In this document: piece after piece, positions 7,564-15,532 of the stretch | Numbering within the stretch: position 1 is the first letter of the stretch | Layout: the number at the start of each line of letters is the position of its first letter | The notes under the pieces: generated by a model | The model's database searches: none | Seen by the model: only the letters and a program-made list of their open reading frames with translations | Told to the model about the DNA's origin: nothing | Position numbers and translations under genes: made by a program | Assembly: GCA_001941045.1 (NCBI GenBank) | Contig: MSHD01000004.1 | Location: forward strand, 1-47,963 | Direction of reading: 5' to 3' | Length of the DNA: 47,963 nucleotides | DNA from: Lachnospiraceae bacterium Zagget2 | GTDB taxonomy: Bacteria > Bacillota > Clostridia > Lachnospirales > Lachnospiraceae

Positions 7564-8061
7564 TCACAGGACTTCAAACGGGATTTTCTGCTGATGAAAG
7601 AACCTCTGGACCATGTCTTCCCAGGCATGGTCCAGTTTTTTGTCCAGCGTGAAGACGGTGAGGGAGGTGCCGGTCGTGCAGGTCAGGATGCGCCTTTCGT
7701 AGACCACGTTCAGAATCAGAGCGCGCACCTGTTCGGCGGGAACCTCGATGCCGGACCGCAGGAGCAGTCTTTCCACATTCGCGGGCGCAAGCTGCAGGCT
7801 GAAGCGGAAGGCAAGCGGCGTCCGCTTTCCTTTGATCAGCGAAAGACAGAAAGGGCGTACTTCCGCCCAGTAGGAGAGTGCGCGCTCACCGAGCAGCTCC
7901 TGTTCTTCGGTGTTGTAATAGTTTTTTTGCAGGAACCCGTCGATCTGAAAGGTATTGAAGGTGGTAACACTTCCCTCGAGAAGGAGGAAGTGGTCAAAGA
8001 CGTCGCTCAGGAGCAGTTTTTTCATGAAATCCCCGACGTCCGCGATCTTGAGAGCGATCAT
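7564..8061 (-). CDS. DUF5721 family protein
   Basis: 165 residues with no signal peptide or membrane segment, so probably cytosolic. The sequence pattern (MIALKIADVGDFMKKLLLSD..FDHFLL) is that of DUF5721, a family found in Lachnospiraceae and relatives without assigned function. The start is set by GGAGG eight bases before ATG 8061; a longer in-frame start further upstream has no such site. Its stop codon directly abuts the htpG stop on the other strand. Confidence 0.75.
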   Translation of the reverse strand: MIALKIADVGDFMKKLLLSDVFDHFLLLEGSVTTFNTFQIDGFLQKNYYNTEEQELLGERALSYWAEVRPFCLSLIKGKRTPLAFRFSLQLAPANVERLLLRSGIEVPAEQVRALILNVVYERRILTCTTGTSLTVFTLDKKLDHAWEDMVQRFFHQQKIPFEVL

Positions 8062-8139
8062 ATGGATACCTCCGCGGAAGATGATACTTTTATTATAAAG
8101 GAAAAAGCTGCTTTTTTCCATAGAATTGTTAAAAAAGTA

Positions 8140-8168
8140 TTGCATATAAGCAATGACTGTGCTACTAT
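8140..8168 (+). promoter_or_regulatory. Promoter of the degV-family gene
   Basis: TTGCAT (8140-8145), 17 bases, TACTAT (8163-8168), 58 bases upstream of the DegV start. Confidence 0.55.
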
Positions 8169-8226
8169 CATGTAGTATTAAAAACTACGTTAATAAATTA
8201 AAAAATCAAAAAAGGCGGTATCGGTT

Positions 8227-9069
8227 ATGAGCTATCGGATTGTGGTGGACAGCTGCGGAGAATTCACGGAGGAGATGAAGCATGACCCGCATTTTGTCCA
8301 TACGGCGCTGCACCTGGAGATAGATGGAGAACAGTTTACGGACGACGAGTCTTTTGACCGTCAGGATTTTCTGCGAAAGATGAAGGCGAGTCCGAATTGC
8401 CCGAAGTCAAGTTGCCCATCGCCGGAGGATTACCGGAGAGCTTTTGAGGAGGGAGAGCCGGGAAATCGTTACGCCGTGACACTTTCCGCTGAACTGAGCG
8501 GTTCCTATAACAGCGCGGTGCTGGGCCAGAATCTTTATCTGGAAGAGCATCCGGATGCCCGTGTACACGTCTTCAATTCGTGTTCGGCATCGGTCGGCGA
8601 GACCCTGATCGCTCTGAAAATTCAGGAGTGTGAGGAGGCTGGCATGGAATTTCCGGAGACGGTGCAGCGGGTAGATCAGTACATTCAGGAGCAGAACACT
8701 TACTTTGTGCTGGAGACGCTGGAAAATCTGCGAAAGAGCGGCAGGCTCAGCTCCGTGAAGGCGGTCGTTGCGTCTGCATTGAATATCAAACCGGTCATGG
8801 GAGCGACTCCACAGGGAACGATCATTCAGCTTGGTCAGGCGCGGGGCATGCAGAAGGCGCTGCGCGCCATGGTGGAACGGATGGCGGCAGAGCTGAAAAA
8901 TCCGGCGGAGAAGGTACTCGGCCTGGCGCACTGCAACAACCGGGAGCGGGCAGAGTTTGTGAAAGGAGAAATTCAGAAGCTGCTCAGGGTGAAGAATATT
9001 GTGATCCTGGAAACTTCCGGTGTGAGTACGCTGTATGCGGCGCAGGGCGGGATCATTATGGTTGTGTAA
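8227..9069 (+). CDS. DegV family fatty-acid-binding protein
   Basis: 280 residues, the usual DegV length. The N-terminal IVVDSCGEF corresponds to the family's conserved D(S/T) motif, CPKSSCPSPEDYRRAF to the TSQPS-like lipid-head-group site, and AELSGSYNSA and NLRKSGRLSS are further family blocks. DegV/FakB proteins bind a fatty acid and present it to the kinase FakA. No FakA (DAK2) gene is next to it. It has its own promoter and terminator, so it is monocistronic. Confidence 0.9.
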   Translation: MSYRIVVDSCGEFTEEMKHDPHFVHTALHLEIDGEQFTDDESFDRQDFLRKMKASPNCPKSSCPSPEDYRRAFEEGEPGNRYAVTLSAELSGSYNSAVLGQNLYLEEHPDARVHVFNSCSASVGETLIALKIQECEEAGMEFPETVQRVDQYIQEQNTYFVLETLENLRKSGRLSSVKAVVASALNIKPVMGATPQGTIIQLGQARGMQKALRAMVERMAAELKNPAEKVLGLAHCNNRERAEFVKGEIQKLLRVKNIVILETSGVSTLYAAQGGIIMVV

Positions 9070-9104
9070 TATGTGAATAAATTATTAACAATTATAAAAT
9101 ATAC

Positions 9105-9132
9105 AAAAGGTGCGTGTCAGCGCGCCTTTTTT
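9105..9132 (+). terminator. Intrinsic terminator after degV
   Basis: A 10-bp stem (9105-9114 with 9121-9130, one G-U pair) with a 6-base loop, whose 3' arm forms the T-tract. Confidence 0.85.
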
Positions 9133-9172
9133 GTGTTATAATGTGCCGATAGGGAGAAAGGGCGGGTTGATT

Positions 9173-9445
9173 ATGGTTTACAAAAATATGACAATGAATC
9201 AAGAGCGCGGGCTTTGCCTTCGGTCGGCAGGGGGGCTGGTCGGAGAGGCAAATAAGCATGAAAGTCATGTGATGCTGCATCGCGGCGAGCATGTGATGAA
9301 CTGCAAGAGCCTGATGAGTCTGCTGGCGTTCCCGGTGTGTCCGGGAGACAGGATCCGGATTGAATGTGAAGGCCCGGACGAGGGGCAGGCGTTATCCGGC
9401 GTGGTGTTTTATCTGACAAGTCTCGGTGCAGCAGACGCGGGATAA
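9173..9445 (+). CDS. Crh-like HPr paralogue lacking the catalytic histidine
   Basis: 90 residues, aligning end to end with HPr of the sugar phosphotransferase system. At the phosphocarrier site the expected GLHARPA reads GLCLRSA, so His15 is Cys15. The regulatory-serine block is kept (NCKSLMSLL), with Ser falling exactly at position 46. In Bacillus, Crh likewise lacks His15 but keeps Ser46 and acts as a co-repressor with CcpA after HPrK phosphorylation. By analogy this protein should be unable to carry phosphate but could signal carbon status; that is inference. ATG 9173 is preferred because an earlier in-frame ATG (9110) lies in the upstream terminator. An extended -10 (TGTTATAAT, 9134-9142) gives it its own promoter. 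Confidence 0.85.
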   Translation: MVYKNMTMNQERGLCLRSAGGLVGEANKHESHVMLHRGEHVMNCKSLMSLLAFPVCPGDRIRIECEGPDEGQALSGVVFYLTSLGAADAG

Positions 9446-9451
9446 ACAGGT

Positions 9452-9489
9452 ATGCGGTTTGCAGCACAGCGCTGAAACCGCATTTTCTG
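9452..9489 (+). terminator. Intrinsic terminator after the HPr-like gene
   Basis: Nine base pairs (9452-9460 with 9475-9483) with an inner CAGC/GCTG stem and a T-rich tail. Confidence 0.75.
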
Positions 9490-9501
9490 TTGAAAAAATT
9501 C

Positions 9502-9530
9502 TTGACAGATTTCGTGAAATTTTATATTCT
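9502..9530 (+). promoter_or_regulatory. Promoter of the Rpn-like gene
   Basis: A perfect -35 TTGACA (9502-9507) and TATTCT (9525-9530) with a 17-base spacer, about 100 bases before the start codon. Confidence 0.6.
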
Positions 9531-9632
9531 GAATAAGTCTTAAAAAGCAGATCAGAGGTCGAGATTTCTGACCCAAATACCCTGGTTATTTTGTTTATAT
9601 GACATGTCTGGCAGCAAAGAGGAAGTAAAAAG

Positions 9633-10355
9633 ATGGATATGAGTGAAGATATCTGGATGCTGAGAGAGATCTTTCAGCTTTCGAATCATGCCCTTCTGGG
9701 TATGGTAAATCAGTTGTTTGGTACTGCATATAAGGCAGAGGAGCCTGTATGGCAGGAACAGGAAAGCAGGAGCGTGTGTCTGCGGATTGGCGAGGAATGC
9801 CGCTATGAGTTCCGGGGACGCAGACTGGACGGCTGTTTTCAGATCAGTGCAGAGGAACACAGATATATTTTTGACTATGAGAGCCGGATGATAAGGCCTG
9901 TAATCGAAATTCGGGAGCCGCGTGTGCTCTGCTTTGGGAAAAAGGAGGAGGAACAGCGTGCGACACTGGAGTTTCCGGGGAAGGAGCGGGTAACGCTGAA
10001 GGTCCATACCCTTGGGCTGGAGGAGTATTCGCCGGGCAAACTGGAAGAGCAGGGCCTGATCCTGTTCCTGCCCTTTTTATTTTACAGTTTTGCCGGAAAA
10101 AGAAAAAGGAAGAAAGAGGAGTGGGAACACTTTCTGATCCAGGATGTTTCCGGAGCTCTGGAGAAAGGATTTCGAAAGGGAAGTCTGACGGCATTCGACC
10201 AGCAAAGAATGAAGCAGCTTTGCCGACATATGGCCTGGAAGCTGTTGTGCCGGGAGAGCTGGATGAGTGATATCGAGAATCAGGAGATGATTCTGCACGC
10301 GCTGGAAGCGGATCTGGATTTTCTTCGCAGACTCAGTGTTTCCGGTACGCTTTAA
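9633..10355 (+). CDS. Hypothetical protein, possibly a degenerate Rpn/PD-(D/E)XK-type protein
   Basis: 240 residues, soluble. The order of features resembles the Rpn (PD-(D/E)XK recombination-promoting nuclease/transposase) proteins common in Clostridia: an N-terminal FQLSNHALLGMVNQLFGTAY, a RLDGCFQI strand where the catalytic Asp would lie, RYIFDYESR where the ExQ/ExK strand would lie, REPRVLCF, then LILFLPFLFYSF. The expected E-x-K is not evident, so nuclease activity is doubtful. A GAGGAAG ribosome binding site precedes ATG 9633; the ATG two codons later is an alternative. The family call is weak and no phenotype can be assigned. Confidence 0.4.
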   Translation: MDMSEDIWMLREIFQLSNHALLGMVNQLFGTAYKAEEPVWQEQESRSVCLRIGEECRYEFRGRRLDGCFQISAEEHRYIFDYESRMIRPVIEIREPRVLCFGKKEEEQRATLEFPGKERVTLKVHTLGLEEYSPGKLEEQGLILFLPFLFYSFAGKRKRKKEEWEHFLIQDVSGALEKGFRKGSLTAFDQQRMKQLCRHMAWKLLCRESWMSDIENQEMILHALEADLDFLRRLSVSGTL

Positions 10356-10486
10356 ATGTGTGGGAAAGTTCACATTTTAGACACAGACTTATCAATTTTT
10401 TCACACACTTGCCCGATACAATATATGGGAAAAAGTGAGCGGTCAGGCCGCGCGCGCTGTGGAAATAGTATGAGGAGGATCTTTCT

Positions 10487-10583
10487 GTGAAACTACCCAA
10501 TTTATCAAAGTCTACAAAAGAAGAAAAGGCCGCCCTGAAAGCGGAAAAGAAGGCAAAAAAAACAGGAGGCGGAAGCCGAGAAG
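10487..10583 (+). other. Frameshifted N-terminal extension of the adaptor gene
   Basis: A GTG at 10487 sits six bases after a strong GAGGAGG (10473-10479) and opens a Lys/Ala-rich frame. That frame runs through an eight-A tract (10555-10562) and soon stops. Removing one A joins it seamlessly to the adaptor frame (reading KAKKQEAEAEKMKVKK), which strongly suggests the intended start is GTG 10487. Either the base count is wrong, the tract is slippery, or the natural gene is shortened. Confidence 0.7.
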
Positions 10584-12203
10584 ATGAAGGTGAAGAAGCC
10601 CGGGCTTGGATATAAGCTCAAAAAGCACAAAAAACTGCTCATCGTGCTCGGCGTTATTCTTGTCATCGCGGCGGTGCTGGGGATTCGTCAGTATATGCGG
10701 TACCAGGCAAGGCAGACGATGCTCACGCAGATGACGCAGGTGGAGACGGTGCAGGTGACACAGCAGAACCTGATCGAGTCCATCAGCGTGACCGGTACGA
10801 TCGCGAGCGCAGACGCCCGGGACGTGTCGACGACCGCCTCGGATGTCGAGGTACTTGAGGTCAATTACGAGGTGGGCGACTATGTAAACGAGGGCGATGT
10901 CATCGTCGTGCTCGATACGACCGACCTGGAGCTCAAGCTGACAGAGGCGCAGAACAGTCAGGCGCTCAGCGAATACAATGAGAATAAGTCGATTGAGAAT
11001 GCCCAGACGAATTATGATGAGGCAGTGACAGATGGAACGGACGATTACCAGAAGGCACAGGATAATCTGGAGGACGCCAGGGAAGCACTGGCGGAGGCTG
11101 ACGAAGACCTGGAGAAGGCGGCCAAGACGCTGAAGAGCCGGGAAGAGAAGCTGGCGGAGGCACAGGCAGCGCAGGAGTCAGCCTATAATGCGTGGCAGGC
11201 GGCAGGCGGCACGACTGATCTGGATGAGTACGATGCCTATGAGTCGGCCTCTCTTGCAGTGAGCAATGCGCAGAGCTCTTATACAGAGGCACATCAGGAA
11301 TACCTGCAGCTCAAGGAAGTCGACGATAATGCAGTGGACGCCTATGAGTCTGCGGTCGAGGCACTCGAGGATGCATCCACGCAGAATGACCGAAACATCT
11401 CCAGCGCCGCAGATTCTCTGGAACAGGCAGAAATGGAACAGAAATACTCCAATGATTCCAGCGATCAGACGATCCAGAATTATCAGGATCAGATTGCGGA
11501 CTGTACGGTGACAGCGCCGATCTCCGGCGTGATCACGGCGATGAATGTCTCCGTCGGCGACACTTATACGAGCGCGGGTTCGACTCTGTTCAGCATTGCG
11601 AATAACGAGAATTTCATTGTGGAAGCCAGTGTGGATGAATATGACATCAGCAGCATCGAGGAAGGCCAGACAGCGGCGGTGATCGTGGAAGCGCTCGGTG
11701 AAGACGAGCTGCCGGCGACCGTGTCCTTTGTCTCCCCGACCGTGTCGAGCGCGAGTTATGGCAGCTCGACCTACTCGATTGAGATCGCGCTTGACGACGC
11801 CAACACCGATCTGCGCATTGGTATGACAGCCAAAGTCAGTATCATTCTGGAGGCGGCTTATGACGTGCTGACCGTGCCCTATGACTGCATTACGACAGAT
11901 GAGGACGGCAACTCCTGGGTGACGATCGATCAGAATGGTGAAGAGGTCGCGGTGCAGGTAGAGACCGGTATGGAGGGTGACTACTATACCGAAATTTCCG
12001 GCGACGGCATCGATGAGACGACAATGGTTTATTACAACACGATGATGGTGAATAATGAGGCGACGGGCAGCACTTCCTCTGATGATTCCGGCTCCCTCCT
12101 GAACTTTGACATGGGTGGCGGTATGACCGGCGGAGGAATGACCGGTGGCGGAGGCGGCATGCCCAGCGGCGGCGGAGGCGGCGGCATGGGCGGCGGCTTT
12201 TAA
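10584..12203 (+). CDS. MacA/HlyD-like membrane fusion (adaptor) protein
   Basis: 539 residues in this frame; a further 32 belong upstream if the A8 frameshift is repaired. One membrane anchor (about 18-37) is followed by a lipoyl half-motif, a long alpha-helical hairpin (about 110-290) of Asp/Glu/Ala/Lys heptads, the second lipoyl half (TVTAPISGVITAMNVSVGD) and beta-barrel domains, ending in a tail of Gly with Met repeats. It links an ABC-type pump to the cell exterior. It is the first gene of an adaptor-ATPase-permease operon, 14 bases before the ATPase. Spacing from the nearest AGGAGG to ATG 10584 is 14 bases, too long for good initiation, another sign that this ATG is not the native start. 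Confidence 0.85.
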   Translation: MKVKKPGLGYKLKKHKKLLIVLGVILVIAAVLGIRQYMRYQARQTMLTQMTQVETVQVTQQNLIESISVTGTIASADARDVSTTASDVEVLEVNYEVGDYVNEGDVIVVLDTTDLELKLTEAQNSQALSEYNENKSIENAQTNYDEAVTDGTDDYQKAQDNLEDAREALAEADEDLEKAAKTLKSREEKLAEAQAAQESAYNAWQAAGGTTDLDEYDAYESASLAVSNAQSSYTEAHQEYLQLKEVDDNAVDAYESAVEALEDASTQNDRNISSAADSLEQAEMEQKYSNDSSDQTIQNYQDQIADCTVTAPISGVITAMNVSVGDTYTSAGSTLFSIANNENFIVEASVDEYDISSIEEGQTAAVIVEALGEDELPATVSFVSPTVSSASYGSSTYSIEIALDDANTDLRIGMTAKVSIILEAAYDVLTVPYDCITTDEDGNSWVTIDQNGEEVAVQVETGMEGDYYTEISGDGIDETTMVYYNTMMVNNEATGSTSSDDSGSLLNFDMGGGMTGGGMTGGGGGMPSGGGGGGMGGGF

Positions 12204-12217
12204 TCCGGAGGTGTCGT

Positions 12218-12931
12218 ATGGCTGAAAATGAGAGAGAAGTAATCATAGATCTTCGCGGCATTGTGAAGCGCTTCTATATCGGCATGCCGAATGAGCTGGA
12301 GATCCTGCATGGTATCGATCTGCAGGTGCGCGACGGGGAGTTTGTATCGATCGTTGGCGAGTCCGGTTCCGGAAAATCGACGATGATGAACATCATCGGG
12401 ATCCTGGACCGGCCGACGGAGGGCGAGTATACGCTCGAGGGCGTGGACGTCGCGCGGGCGAAGGATAAGGATCTTTCGCTCATCCGGAATAAGAAGATAG
12501 GTTTTGTGTTCCAGACCTACAATCTGATCAGCCGCACCAGCGCGATCAAGAATGTGGAGCTGCCGATGCTGTACGCCGGCATGGGCAGGAGGGAGCGCCA
12601 TGAGCGCGCAAAGGAGCTGCTCGCCATGGTCGGCATGGCGGAACGCATGAGCCACAGCCCGGATGAGCTCTCCGGCGGACAGAAACAGCGCGTGGCCATC
12701 GCACGGGCAATGGGAAACGATCCATCCATCATTCTGGCGGATGAACCGACCGGCGCGCTGGATTCGCAGACCGGGCGCATGGTCATGGATATTTTCCATA
12801 AGCTGAATGAGGAGCAGGGAAAGACGATCGTACTGATCACGCATTCCCAGGAGCTCGCGGAGGAGACGCAGCGCATCGTGACGCTCAAAGACGGCCGGAT
12901 CATCGGCGAGAGGAGGGGTTCCGGATGCTGA
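12218..12931 (+). CDS. MacB/LolD-type ABC transporter ATP-binding protein
   Basis: 237 residues with every ABC motif: Walker A GESGSGKST, Q-loop FVFQTYNLI, signature LSGGQKQRVAIARA, Walker B IILADEPTGALD and the switch His in VLITHS. This is the FtsE/LolD/MacB subfamily that powers mechanotransmission rather than classical transport. A GGAGGTG site precedes the ATG. Its stop overlaps the start of the permease (ATGCTGA), so the two are coupled. Probable role: export of a peptide, toxin or lipid with the adaptor and permease; the substrate is unknown. Confidence 0.92.
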   Translation: MAENEREVIIDLRGIVKRFYIGMPNELEILHGIDLQVRDGEFVSIVGESGSGKSTMMNIIGILDRPTEGEYTLEGVDVARAKDKDLSLIRNKKIGFVFQTYNLISRTSAIKNVELPMLYAGMGRRERHERAKELLAMVGMAERMSHSPDELSGGQKQRVAIARAMGNDPSIILADEPTGALDSQTGRMVMDIFHKLNEEQGKTIVLITHSQELAEETQRIVTLKDGRIIGERRGSGC

Positions 12932-14214
12932 TAGGCGAAAATATCATGCTGGCCCTGAACGGCCTGCGCGCGAATAAGATGCGTTCCATGCTGACGATGC
13001 TGGGCATCATCATCGGCATCGCAGCGGTCATCGCGATCATGACGCTGGGCGACTCGATCAGCGGCTCGGTGACGGACTCCATGTCTTCCATGGGAGCCAA
13101 TAATATCACGCTTGGCGTCTCACAGAAGAGCACGACGGAGGAGACGACCGAGAGCGGTCTGACCTTCTCGATGGGGCCGCGCTTTACGACCATGCAGGAC
13201 GACGATTATATTACGGATGAGATGCTTGACGACCTGACAGAGCGTTACCCGGACTACATCGATGGGTATGTACTGGAGGAGTCTGTCGGGAGCGGCACGG
13301 CGCAGGACGGAGATCTCTATGCTTATGTATCGGCGACGGGACTCAATGCAGATGGTATTGAAAATGAAGAGCTGACCATTCTGGCCGGCCGGACGCTGAC
13401 GGAGCAGGATCAGACGGAGGGCAGGAAGGTCTGTCTGGTGTCGGACCTCTTCGTGGACAATATGTTTGACAGCAACAATATGTCGGCGGTCGGGCAGACA
13501 GTTGATGTGCTTTTCAGCGATCGTTATTACACCTACACGATTGTAGGCGTCTACGAGTACGAGAGCACCTTCTCCTCTTCCTCGGATGAGGACACGGAGA
13601 CGACGCTCTACCTGCCGCTTCTTACAGCCCGGGATCAGAACCACACAACGACGGGCTACAGCCAGCTTACCCTGCTGATGAATACGGGCGCGGATGTCAG
13701 TACGAGCGATTTCTGCGATACGCTGGAGACCTATCTGAACAATCGATATTATGCAGAAAATGAAAGCTATGAGATCAGTGCGACGAGCCTGGAGTCTGTG
13801 GTCGAGAGTCTGACGGAAATGCTCTCGACGATTACCCTTGCGATCTCGGCGATTGCAGCGATATCACTGTTGGTGGGCGGCATCGGCGTCATGAATATCA
13901 TGCTTGTGTCCATCACAGAGCGCACGCGGGAAATCGGTACCCGCAAGGCGCTGGGTGCGACGAACGGCTCGATTCGTTTCCAGTTTATCGTGGAGGCGAT
14001 CGTGCTCTGCATCGTTGGAGGTATTATCGGTATTATTTTGGGAATTGTCCTTGCGACGGTGGCCATGAATTTCATGGGCTATTCGGTGAAACCGTCCGTG
14101 ACGGGCATTATCATATCGGTCAGCTTCTCGATTTTCATCGGCGTGTTCTTCGGCTATTATCCGGCGAACAAGGCGGCAAAGCTGAACCCGATCGACGCGC
14201 TGCGCTACGAATAA
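12925..14214 (+). CDS. MacB/FtsX-like ABC transporter permease
   Basis: 429 residues with the four-helix MacB plan: an N-terminal amphipathic start and first helix (about 25-48, TMLGIIIGIAAVIAI), an extracytoplasmic MacB_PCD domain (about 50-300) rich in Asp/Thr/Ser, then three C-terminal helices from about residue 305. The hallmark block GGIGVMNIMLVSITERTREIG precedes the RKALGAT coupling helix, and the C-terminus ends PIDALRYE as usual. It completes the tripartite exporter with the adaptor and ATPase. Confidence 0.92.
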   Translation: MLIGENIMLALNGLRANKMRSMLTMLGIIIGIAAVIAIMTLGDSISGSVTDSMSSMGANNITLGVSQKSTTEETTESGLTFSMGPRFTTMQDDDYITDEMLDDLTERYPDYIDGYVLEESVGSGTAQDGDLYAYVSATGLNADGIENEELTILAGRTLTEQDQTEGRKVCLVSDLFVDNMFDSNNMSAVGQTVDVLFSDRYYTYTIVGVYEYESTFSSSSDEDTETTLYLPLLTARDQNHTTTGYSQLTLLMNTGADVSTSDFCDTLETYLNNRYYAENESYEISATSLESVVESLTEMLSTITLAISAIAAISLLVGGIGVMNIMLVSITERTREIGTRKALGATNGSIRFQFIVEAIVLCIVGGIIGIILGIVLATVAMNFMGYSVKPSVTGIIISVSFSIFIGVFFGYYPANKAAKLNPIDALRYE

Positions 14215-14264
14215 GCGGTTGAATCAGGTCTGTTTTTGTGGTATGCTGAGGCTGGAGGTGCTTT

Positions 14265-15434
14265 ATGAGGATAAGTCGCAGAAAACTATGCGGTATCATA
14301 TTGGCAGTGGCGCTGGCAGCGGGTTTTTCTGCCTCGGCGTCCAGCATCACCAGCATCCAGAAGCAGAAGGAGCAGAACGAACAGGCGCTGTCGGAGATTC
14401 AGTCTGAGATCAGCAGCCTGGAGGATCAGAAGAGCGAGCTTAGCAGTGAGGTCAGCAGTCTGAGCGATGAGCTGACGGAGACGATCCTGAACATTTCTGT
14501 GCTGGAGAGCGACCTTGAGGATAAAGAGGTCGAGATCGAAGAGGCACAGGAGGACTACGAGGAGGCGAAAGCCACCGAGGAGAAGCACTACGAGTCCATG
14601 AAGCTCCGTATTCAGTACTTATATGAGGTGGGGCAGGAAAGTTATGTGGAGATGCTGCTGACTTCGGACAGCATCGCGGAACTGATCAATAAGGTGGATT
14701 ACGCAGAGGAACTCCAGGAATATGACCGGAGGCTTCTGGAGGAATATCAGGAGGCGAAGGAGGCCGTGGTCGAGTTGCAGGAGCAGCTCGAGGAGGAAAA
14801 ATCCGAGCTTCTCGAGATGGAGGAACAGCTCGAGGAGGAAAAAGCCAGTCTCGAGACGGTGATTGCCCAGAAGGAAAGCGAGATCGAGGACTTTGAAAGC
14901 CAGCTGAGCGCGGCGCAGACGAAGGCGAGCGAATACCAGAAGAAGATCAAGGAGCAGACAGCGCAGATTAAGAAACTGCAGGAAGAGGCTCAGAAAGCAG
15001 CGGCTTCGACTTCTTCCTCGAGCAGCAGTTCCTCGAGCAGCAGCTCTTCTTCCACCAGCTCGAGCAGCACTGCAACGGTGTCCGGCGGAACCGGTCTGGG
15101 CGCGTCGATCGCGTCTTTCGCTCTGAAATATGTCGGATATCCCTATGTGGCAGGCGGAAACAGCCTGACAAATGGCACGGACTGCTCCGGCTTTGTGCAT
15201 CTGGTCTATGCAAATTTTGGCATCTCGGTGCCGCGGCAGTCCAGCTCCCTTGCTTCCGGAGGGACGGCGGTCAGCGATGCGGATAAGCAGCCGGGCGATG
15301 TGATCTGCTATTACGGACATGTGGGCATCTATATAGGAAATAATCAGATCGTTCATGCCAGTACGGCCAGTACGGGAATCAAGGTCAGCAATATGTATTA
15401 TCGAAGTATTCGCTGTATTCGGAGATATTGGTAA
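14265..15434 (+). CDS. Secreted coiled-coil NlpC/P60 peptidoglycan endopeptidase
   Basis: 389 residues. A signal peptide (about 1-26, cleavage near ASA-SS) leads into a long coiled coil (about 27-245, Glu/Lys/Gln/Ser heptads, PcsB/CwlO-like), a poly-Ser linker (about 248-270) and an NlpC/P60 domain with catalytic Cys307 (GTDCSGF), His352 (YYGHVGIY) and His364 (IVHAST). It should cut stem-peptide cross-links outside the cell. The FtsX-like permease just upstream is suggestive, because PcsB/CwlO-type hydrolases are activated by FtsEX; here a different MacB-type permease is the neighbour, so the link is speculative. GGAGGTG lies before the ATG. The gene follows the permease by 50 bases. Confidence 0.9.
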   Translation: MRISRRKLCGIILAVALAAGFSASASSITSIQKQKEQNEQALSEIQSEISSLEDQKSELSSEVSSLSDELTETILNISVLESDLEDKEVEIEEAQEDYEEAKATEEKHYESMKLRIQYLYEVGQESYVEMLLTSDSIAELINKVDYAEELQEYDRRLLEEYQEAKEAVVELQEQLEEEKSELLEMEEQLEEEKASLETVIAQKESEIEDFESQLSAAQTKASEYQKKIKEQTAQIKKLQEEAQKAAASTSSSSSSSSSSSSSSTSSSSTATVSGGTGLGASIASFALKYVGYPYVAGGNSLTNGTDCSGFVHLVYANFGISVPRQSSSLASGGTAVSDADKQPGDVICYYGHVGIYIGNNQIVHASTASTGIKVSNMYYRSIRCIRRYW

Positions 15435-15443
15435 AAAATTTAT

Positions 15444-15472
15444 TTGACAAAAACGTCATGTGTGTTTATGAT
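15444..15472 (+). promoter_or_regulatory. Sigma-A promoter of the liv operon
   Basis: A perfect -35 TTGACA (15444-15449), 17 bases, then TATGAT (15467-15472). It starts ten bases after the NlpC/P60 stop and precedes livJ by about 60 bases. Confidence 0.85.
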
Positions 15473-15475
15473 GGT

Positions 15476-15508
15476 AACCGGTATACTTTAGTATGCCGGT
15501 TATTTTTT
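15476..15508 (+). terminator. Intrinsic terminator overlapping the liv transcription start
   Basis: An 11-bp stem (15476-15486 with 15491-15501, one G-U pair) with a 4-base loop and a T-tract. Its 5' arm begins at the predicted liv start (about 15479), so it ends read-through from the exporter/NlpC unit while a transcript from the liv promoter would lack part of the stem. Confidence 0.8.
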
Positions 15509-15532
15509 CATAGATAGAAGGAGGAAAGCATT

